A stretch of DNA of 20,656 nucleotides from Psilocybe azurescens. Its lineage: Eukaryota > Basidiomycota > Agaricomycetes > Agaricales > Agrocybaceae. Each line of letters opens with the position of its first letter. Position 1 is the stretch's first letter. Location: contig JAJIRX010000188.1 of NCBI GenBank assembly GCA_023853785.1, forward strand, positions 1 to 20,656, in the 5' to 3' direction. Positions 1 through 10,041 of the stretch are shown piece after piece. Under the pieces are notes generated by a model that was given only the letters and a program-made list of their open reading frames with translations, had not been told where the DNA came from and made no database searches. The position numbers and the translations under genes were made by a program.

Positions 1-73
1 TTTCTAAATCTGCTGAAGCACTCATGTATATATATTCTTTATTATCTATAATTTTTGAAGTTCTACATTTCCT

Positions 74-99
74 TGTTCACTCAAAATTGTGAGTGAACA
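74..99. repeat. Perfect 10-bp inverted repeat (hairpin)
   Basis: TGTTCACTCA and its exact reverse complement TGAGTGAACA are separated by a 6-nt spacer. The right arm and its flank (GAGTGAACATGTCAAT) recur in diverged form at 3687-3702 and partly at 3904-3913, so it may be the end of a dispersed repeat. No terminator or operator role can be assigned from sequence alone. Confidence 0.6.
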
Positions 100-141
100 T
101 GTCAATGAAGAGTTTTAATATGTATGTCGTGCAGTGCTCAG

Positions 142-483
142 TCACTTTTGTAATGCTGAGTAAGGATATACACTATATAGACTGCATATCAACACCAAAG
201 GAGTATAAAACTGTGAAAGACATGCAGGAAAATAAGAACATATCCCAAGGCAATGGGAGACAACAATGATAAAGTGAAAGAAAGAAAGAAACAGATTTCC
301 CTCATGTGTCTGTATAGCCCCACGCTGCAAAAATATTCGAGTCAACCGAGCGACTACAATCACCACGTGCAATACAATCCATAAAAGAAAAATGTTTGAG
401 CCTAAGGCTATATCCTCGTGCCACCAATAGAAGCGGAAATAACTGAGCGGCCAAATATGATCAGATTTAAATATAAATATCAC
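142..483 (-). CDS. Hydrophobic 113-aa ORF, doubtful gene
   Basis: An uninterrupted minus-strand frame of 113 codons lies in AT-rich DNA. The translation has a hydrophobic stretch at about residues 30-46 (NIFLLWIVLHVVIVVARL) and two more near residues 65-80 and 90-108, so it would be a small multi-pass membrane protein. I do not recognise a family and see no clear TATA box or splice structure. Codon use is not distinctive. AT-rich DNA often gives hydrophobic spurious ORFs, so chance is a real possibility. Confidence 0.15.
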   Translation of the reverse strand: MIFIFKSDHIWPLSYFRFYWWHEDIALGSNIFLLWIVLHVVIVVARLTRIFLQRGAIQTHEGNLFLSFFHFIIVVSHCLGICSYFPACLSQFYTPLVLICSLYSVYPYSALQK

Positions 484-1017
484 GTGAAAACATTAACTAA
501 AGAGGAAATACTTTCGGGCCTTCTATCCCCTTCTGATCTCCCAATCAATCAATTTGTCAACATCAGCCAATCAGCGATTATAACATATGCCGCCAAAAAA
601 TTTAATATATTATTATTTATCGTTATCGTATCATATCGGTCTGTCGGAAGTAAGCAGCTGAAAATGCTACTTTTTTGAGTAACACGTGCTTAATGTTACA
701 AGGTCACATCACGTTATAAAATAAATCACGTTATCGAAGATAGATTTTGTGACAACAGCAGGGGTCCCTTAAAAGAACGAGTCTATTACTACGTAATAGG
801 ACTCTGTAATAATTATTGAAGACGTACAACACATCCCTGTCCATCTGGTAGCACCCTGGACGTTGATAATATCATGTTTACCTAGTTACTCAAGTACCGT
901 GCCAGATATACTGGTCACGTAACTAACAGAAGAGAAAGTTACATGCATAGTTAAATTGATGTAACCTTCTGGTGATGGTTTCATACAAATTCAATTCGCA
1001 GATACATAAACTCCACC

Positions 1018-1024
1018 TTTATAA
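1018..1024 (+). promoter_or_regulatory. TATA-like element before the first membrane-protein gene
   Basis: TTTATAA lies about 40 nt upstream of the ATG at 1062, which is chosen as the start because the downstream exon chain is in frame with it. The spacing fits a TATA box with a short 5' leader. The match is modest. Confidence 0.35.
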
Positions 1025-1061
1025 CCATTATACTCAAGTAAAACCTCTCCGAGACAATCTA

Positions 1062-2849
1062 ATGGCGGACACTATCCTGTCCAGTACATTTCGAGACATT
1101 CAAATAACTCAATACACCCAGTGTACGTCGAATGTGTACTGTTTCCCCAGCACACGCGTCCGTGTCAGCTCATTGGCCTCTTTTTCAGTGTCTGCGGGAT
1201 GCATCATTGTTTTTGATTACTGTGTTTCATCGTTGTCCACGAGAGCCTTAACTGAGAGTGACCTTGTCTGCTAGTAATTACATTTGATCAAGAGGTGCGC
1301 CTTTTAACAAACATTTTCAAAGTCGAAGAACACCGAAACTAATCGGTGGGCTAGGTCGACTTGATCTGGGTATATCCGTTGCCTGTGTACTTTCAGTAAA
1401 TTCTGAAGTTGTTGATGCAGATGGGCTCTTGGTCAACGGGAAGGTCTTATTCTTGAGCGTACGTACCAGCCAACATTTTTCCTCTGGTGTCACAACCAAT
1501 CGTCATCAATGACCTATCAGATTCGATACTATGCGTTGGTCACCATGATGTAGGTACTATTCAACTGACCTGTGCAATCCCGGAAGATGTATATCATCAT
1601 TGATTTTATTGGCACCATCAAGTTTCAACAGCTACGGTGAGTAGAGTCCTGTTCACGTTCACCCGATATATGCATGCTCACTATCCAGTAGTATTCCTCT
1701 CTTCGACGATCGACGACTCTGTAAGCAAATCAATGTCTCCGATACCTGCTACTCAAATCAGCCACTCAATCTCCACCCACCAGCTGTAGGCTAAGTGATA
1801 GAAATTATACCATTCCTTGATCTGACGCCACGTTGATCCTCTTCATTGTAGTTGTGAGTCTAGGCGACTCTATTGCTTTGTCCGTGCTGACTATGTTCTA
1901 CTTTTTTTCAAGGCCACAGTTTCTTTCGATGGCAAGGTTGGACAAGTCTAGGTATTACTATGATGGCTGAAGGTACGTCTACATCCCACAATGCATATAT
2001 ACTACCTACATAATCGTTCATCCCAGGAATCCTGCAGATCAGGATATATGCCCTCTACCTACAGAGCAGGCAGATATTGGCCGTCATTCTGACATTCTTT
2101 CTCATTTCTTCCTCAATATGCGCGGTCATAATGGGAATGGTACTGGAAGACATCGAAGGTGCGAACGCTTGTTAACTCAGCATCGGCATCTCTACTGGCT
2201 TAATCATAATGATTACGTCTCCAGCAAAAGCTTTACCAATCCCCGGTGGAAAATTTTGCGTGCCGTTCAACATCTCCACGCATTACTACACCTTTTGGAT
2301 CCCCATCATCTGCTTTGAAGCATTACTATGCGTGCTAGGCTTGTTTCGAGGGGCGCAAATATCTAAATCGGTCAGATTCGGGGAGGCCCTTCAACGTTTC
2401 TCCGAAGTGGCCATCATCTACTCGATATTCTATTCCGAGACTCCCTCATCTACTTCATAGCGTAGGCGTCTCAACTTCTCCGTCTCATTTATACGACAGT
2501 GAAAATGAATGAATACAGAATTGGGGCGACATATGTTACCACCATGCTATTCTGGCTCGTAATTCGGGTCAGTCGCTATTCATTCTGCCGTGGTCTTGCT
2601 ATTACGGCTGACCATTCTGATTATATTTAGCAAGGGTTGAATCAAGTCCCATTGGGATTCACCATCGCATTTCCTTCCGTACTATCCAATAGGCTCGTGC
2701 TCAACATTCGCGGTGCTTCACATCATAAGCAGCCCAACTTGGATGACCTCAGAGAAGTAGAACTAATGACTGTGAACTCCACCAGCGGACCTTCCTTCAA
2801 CTTCCGCTCATATGCTGGTCGCACGAGCGCCAGCCAAACTATGTCATAG
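1062..2849 (+). pseudogene. DUF6533-type multi-pass membrane protein, frameshifted
   Basis: This is a relic or broken copy of the DUF6533 family, fungal integral membrane proteins of unknown function. Exon 1 (1062-1122) encodes MADTILSSTFRDIQ and onward. Exon 2 (1189-1221) gives SAGCIIVFDY. Exon 3 starts at 1275 and gives LITFDQEVRLL, the DUF6533 signature (aromatic-Asp, then Thr-x-Asp-x-Glu-Val). Exon 4 ends at 1458 (GKVLFLS). Exon 5 starts at 1521 (RYYALVTMM). Later exons are 1913-1972 (RWQGWTSLGITMMAEG), 2027-2158 (ILQIRIYALY), 2225-2461 (IPGGKFCVPFN, FWIPIICFEALLC, ILFRDSLIYFIA), 2519-2567 and 2631-2849 (SNRLVLNIRG, then a polar tail ending at TAG). Phases match across most junctions. A frameshift is required between 2367 and 2400. 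The exon 3 donor and the 1550-1912 segment are unresolved. The TAA near 2177 lies inside a 66-nt intron and is not a defect. Family assignment is from memory of conserved motifs. Confidence 0.72.
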
Positions 2850-3678
2850 GTGTATCATGTTTAACACAATTAACAAGAGAGAGGCTAGTAAGAAAATAGT
2901 CGTGTCGTCGCCAATCGCCTAATGACCTTTACTGATATCTATCTGATAGGTTTTTGGAAATTCTCAAGTCGAAACCTGTAAAATTAGCTGAGACCGCAAC
3001 TCAGATATCTATACATTATGTGGGTGGTCGGCGTGTAAGTAATGTAAATGATCACTTGTATTTCATCCACTTCTAGACTATTTATCGTCTGTAATGTAGT
3101 ATTGCGTCTCTGTCGCACTATGTATCGTATAGTAACACTCATCCCATAGACTCTTTAGTCTTATTTACACTCCGAAGTCATCATATGTAATTGTGGAGAA
3201 CGACTGATAAAAATGTACAAACTGAGTGGTCGCCCCAACAGTGACCACTGACAAAACATCGTCATGCGTACCATAACCGAGTACATGCACAGTATGTACA
3301 GTCACGCATGCGTCACGGATTTATGCTCTGACAAACTATGGCTATGAGTTTTCCTCTTGCTATAGCTCGGTTGCGGAACATAGTTGTGTATGCGTTTATC
3401 CGCCCTTTTTGAGTGTTGCATCGAAAAATTGAAGCACTCGCTGCCGTCGGCTGGAACAGGTGGTACCTATTTATTTCACGCCCTCACACGACGGCTACAA
3501 GATGGAGTGAAGTATATCATTTCCAGCGCTAAAGCCTCGTCAAGGGGATCGATACCAAGTTCTTTGTCATGAGAAAATTGTAACACATGGCTCTGAAAAG
3601 CCGCTCGTTGAATGATTAAAACGACTCTGGAGTCTTAGTTGGATTGACCATTTGCTTTAAACCTCAAAGGCTGGTTGC

Positions 3679-3913
3679 AAAATTCGGAGTGAATATGTCA
3701 ATTCCGATGTTAAACGTTAAACGCTTGTCAGACGGATCATCATTCGTGGCTTCCAGTTGTAACACACACGAGCTGTTATTGTATTCTAGCAATTTTTATC
3801 ACCATCCACCTTGCGGCTCGAGCCTCTGTCTGAATAAGACGAAAATTGGAGTAGCATCCTTGCGTAGTAAACCCTCACGATTATCCATACGGTGAAAATT
3901 CCGGAGTGAACAT
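3679..3913. repeat. Diverged direct repeat pair, about 215 bp apart
   Basis: The motif AAAATTCGGAGTGAATAT at 3679-3696 recurs as AAAATTCCGGAGTGAACAT ending at 3913. Both are followed within about 15 nt by a GTTAAA/GGTTAAA motif. The second copy runs directly into the tRNA-like sequence at 3931, suggesting that the repeat is part of a dispersed element. Confidence 0.4.
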
Positions 3914-3930
3914 CCGATTAGAGGTTAAAT

Positions 3931-3987
3931 TAGCTCGTTGTGGTCCTTGATATTTCATCGAGCGCGAGAAGCCGCAGGTTCGATTCC
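3931..3987 (+). ncRNA. tRNA-like Pol III promoter, SINE or tRNA relic
   Basis: GGTTCGATTCC at 3977-3987 is a perfect B box. TAGCTCGTTGTGG at 3931-3943 resembles an A box, with one mismatch at the A expected at its seventh position, and the spacing suits a tRNA-size unit. I could not fold a cloverleaf: the D stem and acceptor stem do not pair and the T stem has a mismatch. A functional tRNA is therefore unlikely. A tRNA-derived SINE head or decayed tRNA fits better. Confidence 0.4.
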
Positions 3988-4407
3988 AGTTACCGACAAC
4001 GACAGTGTCACAAATTATAAGGCGCACGACAGTTAAACGTCTCGGTCATATTTGGTCTTTCTTTTGAAGAGGCTCTGATCGGGAGTCAGACCTTAAGTCT
4101 TCTTGAAGCAACCTAATTCAAAATTTCACGTAGTACACTTACTTACAGCTCATAAAGAATATCTTAAGAGCTTTTCTCCCTTAATAATGCTATCCAGAAT
4201 TCGTAAGTCCGCTTTGCCCTCTCCCACTCAGAGTGTAGAGAGCTCGGTAGGCCAATGATACCCAGGATCTCTTCTGGGTGTTCGGATATGGGCGTCAAGG
4301 TCTGATTTGAAAAGACACTATCAAAATAAGTTTTTCCAAAGGTTAGTTTCGGCAGTGACAGATGCGTTCTTTGTTCATACATATGACGGTCGTATATCGT
4401 CCTGTGA

Positions 4408-6126
4408 TCACCGATAGCTATAGGTGTGACGCCATACTCGTAAAGTATCAGTCTCTTTCATCGCGGCAGCTCGAATATTGATTAGAATACGGTTGGCCAA
4501 CACTGAGGAAATGGCTGTTGTGAATGGGATTGGAGCATCGAGATATATCTGTACTCAAAGTAGATGTGTCTCAGGAAGGGAGGTTGGTAATATACTGAGT
4601 ACGTACCGATGAAAACCTCCACCACACCAAACATGTAAGATATGTGGCTGCGATACTGTAAATAATCATAAAAGTAAGCCACCCTAATGTAGAGTGTAGA
4701 TTGAATTCAACGCTTACGCAAAAAGTAGAAAACTGAATCTCGTATCATGATCGACATAATCGATTGTTTGCGAGTCGGACTCAGCATGGAAATTGGTGAC
4801 AATTTCTCCCTAATAGCGATGTAGACTACCATGCCACAAAGTAAGGCTTCAAAGAGGAGGGAGGAATCCAGAATCTATAAAACTCGTGAGGGGTCTTTAG
4901 GTTCGGGGCGCAGAAGATGCCTCCTGCGATTTCGACAATTTTACTAGGTGTTGTACGCGGGTTAGTACACATCACTTTCAAGCCATTTAGGCTCAGTGCT
5001 GACCTCGCGGAACATTCGTTGCTAAAAGCCATACGTCGACTGAGGCACAGGCAAGGAACAAGACGCTCAAAATGCCGAGAATTTTCTTATTCGACATATA
5101 CAAAGCATATACTCGCATAATTAGAATTGCTGTCGCATGTCAGTACACCTTCAATGAAAGAAGGTTGAGAAACATACTTTGGGTTATCATGGGGATCAGC
5201 CATGTGACCAGCCATTGCCACAGGCCGAATTGTTTGCCTGGTATTGTATAATCAGTCAGGTCCAGTTCCTAATAGTATCGAACAGCTTACAGCTACGAAG
5301 GTAATCAAGAGAATATACCTGCAATCAGGAGTTTTACACAGATTACAGTGTTGAATTTACACACAACTGAGGGTAGAGGACAAAGAGCTCATGTTCAATG
5401 TGGTTAAAACGAATTCAAGAACACGAACACTTACTGATTCTGTCACTCTGGGAGCGAATGTCGCTGTACACAATCGTGAATTGACGTCAGTTGATGAGAA
5501 GGGAGCTCCCCACCATATGCCTCCAGCCTGTCAATGGGAGTCAACAATGTTAGCGCGGTAAACATAGTGACACTAAGAATGTATTGACATTGCCGTGGCT
5601 ATGATATAGTATCTATTCTGAATGCAAATAGCGAAGCATGAGACAACTTATGACAATGGAGATACAGCAATGAAGACATACCGCGAAAAAGACAACCTTC
5701 GGAAATGACAGCCCCCGGGCTTTACAACTTGGATCAGAACGAAAAATGATCGAGAAAGATGTGGATGCATTACCCAAAACAGTTCTACCTTTCAAATTAT
5801 GTCAGATGAGGACGGTTTTCCAGTCATGTCATGACAATTTCACCTCTGCATCAAATGTAACTGCTTGAAGGCGTTGCAAGTAAGCTTTGTGTAGAGTACG
5901 AAGCACATCAATGTTGTGCGTTGTCTCAATAAATACCGTATTCAAACAGGTTCAGTGCGACAGGGCCGACTGTACAGTGTTGGGTTAGTGCGCTTGCCGG
6001 TGAATCCGGGTAATTTATCAGCTATGACGTACTCTTCGTGTAATGCATCGTTATGATGGCTTGCATGACCTCCACCGAGGTGTCGGCTGACGCCTGACTA
6101 ACCACATCCAGAGCACTGTAGGACAT
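4408..6126 (-). pseudogene. DUF6533-type multi-pass membrane protein, paralogue, frameshifted
   Basis: Second DUF6533 family member, with its own TATA promoter. Minus-strand exons are: 6126-6033 (MSYSALDVVSQASADTSVEV); 5969-5937 (GPVALNLFEY, 33 nt); 5860-5836 (TFDAEVKF); 5727-5682 (ARGLSFPKVVFFA); from 5617 (NRYYIIATAMS); 5237-5178 (FGLWQWLVTWLIPMITQ); 5129-5004 (ILIMRVYALYMSNKKILGIL); 4923-4718 (GGIFCAPNL, FRFWIP-type segment, FEALLCGMVVYIAI, IMIRDSVFYFL); 4647-4607 (TYLTCLVWW); 4548-4408 (PIPFTTAISSVLANRIL, stop TGA). Phases agree at nearly every junction; the last membrane segment and the Asn-Arg-rich end match the family. A one-base frameshift near 4858 separates the FWIP part from FEALLC. 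Exons between 5600 and 5240 are unclear and an extra shift there is possible. Function in the family is unknown. Confidence 0.72.
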
Positions 6127-6190
6127 TGGGCGGATTGGTGTACTCCGATTCTGGGCGACGACGAAGTATCAAAATGACAAAGAAGGACGG

Positions 6191-6199
6191 CCTTTTATA
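6191..6199 (-). promoter_or_regulatory. TATA box of the minus-strand DUF6533 gene
   Basis: On the minus strand the sequence reads GGGTATAAAAGG, a near-ideal TATA box about 70 nt upstream of the ATG at 6126. It supports the chosen start and shows that the locus once was, or still is, a transcribed gene. Confidence 0.6.
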
Positions 6200-6203
6200 C
6201 CCA

Positions 6204-8900
6204 ACACCTCATTCTCACCATTCGTCGTTGTTAGAGTACTGATATAGGATTTGGACGCCAGACATAGCACTTTCCCGTAGCCAACACTGATTTGATGAAC
6301 CAAGAGAACTTATAACCCTATCGTGGAAATCGGTGCAAATCATTTCTTAAAATAGCTTTCCACACAGTTTGCGGAGAAATCGTCGTGCCAGAATATATTT
6401 GCCATATGGAGGCTCATAGTCGTGCGACAGCTCTAAATGGTGACCTGCCGAGTACCTTCAACAACTACGCTGCAAGGGACACGAAAGATAGAGTTTCCGG
6501 CAGTAGAATACATACAGAACGAAGTGAACTGCCTCGATTCCAGGGTGTGGGAGGGACAATGTCTGACTAAATACACAGAGATAGCGGAACTGGAGTAAAC
6601 TAATCCTTGACTACTCAAAGCTTTTGGGCGACATATCATAAAGGCTTGCCGCTGTGGCAATTGAGTTGTTGCCGTTATCGGACCGTTTATGTTTTGCACG
6701 CAGATAGATGTCTGTGAATATGAATAGAAGAGAGAGATGGAAGCAAAGTGAGCTGTAGCCGCATAACGGTAAATTTATGTGGTTTGAATGTTGTCGATGA
6801 CAAGGTGTGAGTGGATACAGTTTCAGCAGGTGAGAGTGAGAGAATTGCCTGGTTCATGCCATGATTAGCAAATGATTAGAGATGTGACCCTCGTTGAGGC
6901 AGATTTGTATTTGATTAGGACCGAGGGAAGTTGTGGAGCACAATCAGAGCAGTCTTACCGTCTCATGAAAGTGGGTCAGGCGCAATCGTGAGCTCAGTTA
7001 GCACCAGATGACTATCAATGATGAAGACGCAGATGATCGATGATCGATGACGTGCTATGTAAATAGTTCAAACGCCATAATTTGTTCAACAAGGCTTTGG
7101 TAAACAAAAACAAGAAAGAACGCCGAGATGACCGATTCGGGTGCTCAAGCTTGGTTCAAGCGCTGGTGCTGAGCGCTGAGCGCCGAACGGTGAAGACTAC
7201 TTGTACTGCCCATCGGAATTTGAAATCACACGTATATCTTTAATACTGTCCCTTCTCTTCTACCCAATGAGGGGTGCTACCAGCACAGTGGTCCATAAAA
7301 CCTTTACATAGGCTTTGCGTAGGTTGAACAGTATTCGGCTAGCCATCACCAATCACATGGCTGTCGAGTATCCTATATAGTAACTTCTTAGCACCTTTAA
7401 ATTTGAAATCTCAGAATCTCCTACAGGAGGATGAATCCACCATACAAGCAAGCAATATATGCTGCTAGGAGATTAGTCAGGTTTATGTAATCGGACCCAG
7501 CCAGGACAACTTGCACGTCTCATTAAGCTCTCTTATCTTACCACGACATAGAGCGCCATTGGGAACAGAAGCTTTTCGTTTACAAGTGCCGGAATCCAGA
7601 ACAAGCCGAACTGGCGGCTACTGACTGTGGGATTGCATGGCTTGCCATTTATTCCGGTGTAAGAAAAATTTCAAACGTTGATTGGCCTACGAATTGTTGT
7701 ACTTGTGCAGATTATCCAGGCTTCAGCCACGAAGCACCTAAAACTCAAAGGAGAATATAAGCCATATATCGACATTTGAAGGATTGCTTGTGGTTTGCGG
7801 GTTCTGCTCTGGAGCTTGAGCTTGAGTAGTCATGGGAACCACCAGTGCAGTAGAGTTCAACCTTGCATCAGTAAAAATTTCTACTTTTTAATGAGGATTA
7901 TTTAAGATGAATACAACGGAGATCTCGCAGCTAGAACGATCAGAGTTGAGATCGGCACGAACTTAAATAGGAGGGGAACCACGGCAAGAGAAATAGGCAT
8001 TCAGAGAAGAAGACCGAGGTAGTACTGGTGAGAATGCTCACTGCTGACCAATTCTGTCACTCTCAGCGAGAAGAATGACAGGTTGACGACCGTAATCAAC
8101 TTCTAGGTATTAGGTTCATTATTCAGTTGATTGGACTGTCATAAAGTCAATGTGACCATGAATTAGTGAATACTCTGGGAGACATACGCAAGTAAATGAG
8201 AATATAGAGATCAGTCCAAAATTAAAATATATGAGGATGTAAAGCAATTTGCTGAATTGCCCATCAACTAGGCCAACCCACAACTGCAGCCAGAGATAAG
8301 ATCAAGCAACACCGACGGAGGTAGAGATCGAGTCACTTATGTTATCTCTATCTTAATAACTACAAGTTTCTATCGTGAGTAAACAAGAATGTGTAACGAA
8401 CTTGGATAGAAAAATACCTCTCGATCGAATGCCATAACTACGCAAATTGTCATCTCACCAGTAAGCGAGGTAGCCTAAGAAATCCCCACTTACTAATCTC
8501 ATCCGGAAAATTTACAGCAGGGGCCACCAGAGCTCTATTATATCAAAGTGACAAAGTATACATAAATACTATGTCAACATACATGTTGCGTATTAAATAA
8601 TCTTAATATTTATTAGGAGCTAAACAAAATTCAAAGCTCCCTGGTCCGCTGGGATCTATGTTGAGTGGCTGGTATAAGTGGATGAATCGGGTGGAGAGGG
8701 GAACAGTGCAAATTTCCATAAGGTATATTATGTACCTTCAAAATAACCACTAATTTTGTGTCCTTCGGTTAGACGTGAGTGGACATGGGATGCACCCCGA
8801 TCGTTGTGAAAGAATAGTATATGTCCCCTTGTACATGCTCACGAGGGAATGTATCAAGGTTCACGTCATTGGAACTGGGTAATATTCCACTCCAGTCAAC
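6204..8900. other. 2.7-kb stretch with no recognisable gene
   Basis: No ORF longer than 88 codons occurs, and none shows family motifs, promoter or exon chain. Opposing ORFs at 6385-6570 and 6433-6699 overlap each other and look accidental. Minor simple repeats occur: GATCGATGATCGATGA near 7036-7051, GAGCGCTGAGCGCCGA near 7171 and a TTGAGCTTGAG repeat near 7817. The part next to 8901 may hold decayed 3' sequence of the Mrp51-like gene. Confidence 0.5.
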
Positions 8901-9377
8901 CTAATCCTCAAGCTTCTTTTCGGGAGCGCTGAGGGGGCAGGCCTCATCCGCGTATCCCTCGTGACTATACCTGACGAATTGGGACGATTCACCAGGACAG
9001 AAATCCGAGCCAAAGCCAGTCTCCGCGGAAGTAGCTACTTAGCCGAGTCCAATGAACCATGAAGCTGCAGGACGATACCAGGAGCCGTGTTCATCTCCTC
9101 CACGGCCTTGACCACTTTAACGTGGTGACCTGCACGGTCCCACTCGATATACTGGGCATTCTCTTCGAATTGTCGGAGGACAATAGACCCGTGCTTGCTG
9201 CGGTTGACAATGGGACTTCTAATACCCTGATTTACGCTGGGCATAAGAGGGAGGTGCGGAGTAGGTTTGATGGATGGCGGGGTCGTAAGCTGCGAACGAG
9301 CGCCTGAGCAACTCACCGAAGGGTGAGGGGGGAGGGATGATTTTGAGGGCGCTTTTGACGGCTGTTATAGCCGGCAT
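8901..9377 (-). pseudogene. Mrp51-like mitochondrial ribosomal protein, truncated and frameshifted
   Basis: The ATG at 9377 on the minus strand opens MPAITAVKSALKIIPPPSP, followed by FGELLRRSFAAYDPAIHQTY and SAPPSYAQR. After a one-base shift near 9230 the reading continues in another frame as GIRSPIVNRSKHGSIVLRQF and NAQYIEWDRAGHHVKVVKAV to about 9040. After a second shift it continues as TGFGSDFCPGESSQFVRYSH and stops at TAG (8901-8903). Codon use is strongly coding-like, rich in AAG, GAG, GTC, ATC and AAC. The order Pro-Pro-Ser-Pro-Phe-Gly-x-Leu-Leu-Arg, a Gln-x-Tyr-Thr-type element, a Gly-Ile/Leu-x-Arg-Pro-type element and a Glu-Trp pair fits the N-terminal part of fungal Mrp51/bS1m, a mitoribosomal small-subunit protein. 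The expected C-terminal part is not seen. Naming is from memory of the family, with moderate certainty. Confidence 0.55.
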
Positions 9378-9585
9378 GTAGAAGGGCGCTGGAAGTCGCT
9401 GTACGCGTCGACGAGCGAGAACGACGGACACTTGTCTTTTTAATTATTATATTATACAGCAACTTTTCCAGCGACGAGTGAGGTTTAAACTTTTTAGTCG
9501 GCATGTTCCGTAGTCACGTGTGGATAGAAAGTGAGTATATAACCACGGCTTCAAATTTACTATCTCTCCTCCGCTTTTCAGCAAA
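9378..9585. promoter_or_regulatory. Divergent promoter-like spacer with E-box and TATA
   Basis: About 210 nt separate the minus-strand Mrp51-like start from a plus-strand ATG at 9586. The spacer holds the palindrome CACGTG (9515-9520), the core of a bHLH-type binding site, and TATATAA (9537-9543), 43-49 nt before the plus-strand ATG. A pyrimidine-rich tract follows at 9558-9580. The arrangement suggests a bidirectional promoter of a divergent gene pair. Confidence 0.4.
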
Positions 9586-9648
9586 ATGGGCGTACCTTCG
9601 CAGGAAATGCGTAAACGAAAGACGGTCCAGACAAACGCCGGAGAGTAA
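9586..9648 (+). CDS. Short ORF of 20 codons after a TATA promoter, possible first exon
   Basis: The ATG sits in a good context (AAAATGG) just downstream of the TATA box and a pyrimidine tract. The frame reads MGVPSQEMRKRKTVQTNAGE and then TAA at 9646. The basic, Lys-Arg-rich start looks protein-like, but no splice donor clearly continues it. It could be the intact 5' end of a gene whose remainder has decayed, an upstream ORF, or chance. I do not recognise a family. Confidence 0.2.
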   Translation: MGVPSQEMRKRKTVQTNAGE

Positions 9649-10041
9649 CTCGTTCGCGCGAGAGCATTCTCGAAAAGCAATCTTTGCTGATTGCTCCTCC
9701 CTCTAGTTGAGGCGCTACGACGCAGGATCACCTGGAGCTTTACTACATTCTCTATTCCTTTCTTTTCGTGTTATTGTCCTCCTTTTTCTAGGTACCGATG
9801 CAATACAACGTCTTCTATACCCCTTATTTTCCACAATTTTTTCAATCCCCAGCAATGATTTAATCACGATGTCGGCGAGTATATTTGGTATGGGTGATCA
9901 TAAGCCTTCTGGTGAGCCTCTTTCGTCTCTTCTTCCGACACGCGATAGCGCAGCACCATTGTCGATGATGAAAAAACTAGTAAAGAAACACACGCGTCAT
10001 CACCCTCCCACTGTTTCAGCCTCCACACCTGGCCGTCGGAC

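Larger units (their letters stand above)
1..1061. other. AT-rich intergenic DNA left of the first gene
   Basis: No coding region can be defended here except one weak minus-strand ORF listed separately. The stretch is AT-rich. It contains a perfect hairpin near its left end and two copies of the 10-mer ATCACGTTAT within 708-735, but I see no transposase or RNA gene. Confidence 0.5.
2850..4407. other. Intergenic DNA between two convergent membrane-protein relics
   Basis: No gene is supported. ORFs of 60-80 codons at 3384-3572, 3644-3895 and 4164-4382 lack recognisable motifs, introns or promoters. The stretch contains a diverged repeat pair and a tRNA-like sequence, listed separately, and shared 3' flanks of the two converging genes. 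Confidence 0.5.

Noticed and set aside
2159..2224. Stop codon seemingly interrupting the first DUF6533 gene
   Set aside because: It falls in a 66-nt GT-AG intron whose removal keeps the frame (DIEAKALPIPGG), so it is not a disabling change.
3931..3987. Functional tRNA gene
   Set aside because: The B box is perfect, but the D, T and acceptor stems do not pair acceptably.
6385..6699. Overlapping plus and minus ORFs of 61 and 88 codons
   Set aside because: They overlap on opposite strands, have no motifs and lie in otherwise non-coding sequence.
9059..9307. Plus-strand 82-codon ORF
   Set aside because: Codon use and motifs favour the minus-strand Mrp51-like frames over the same bases.
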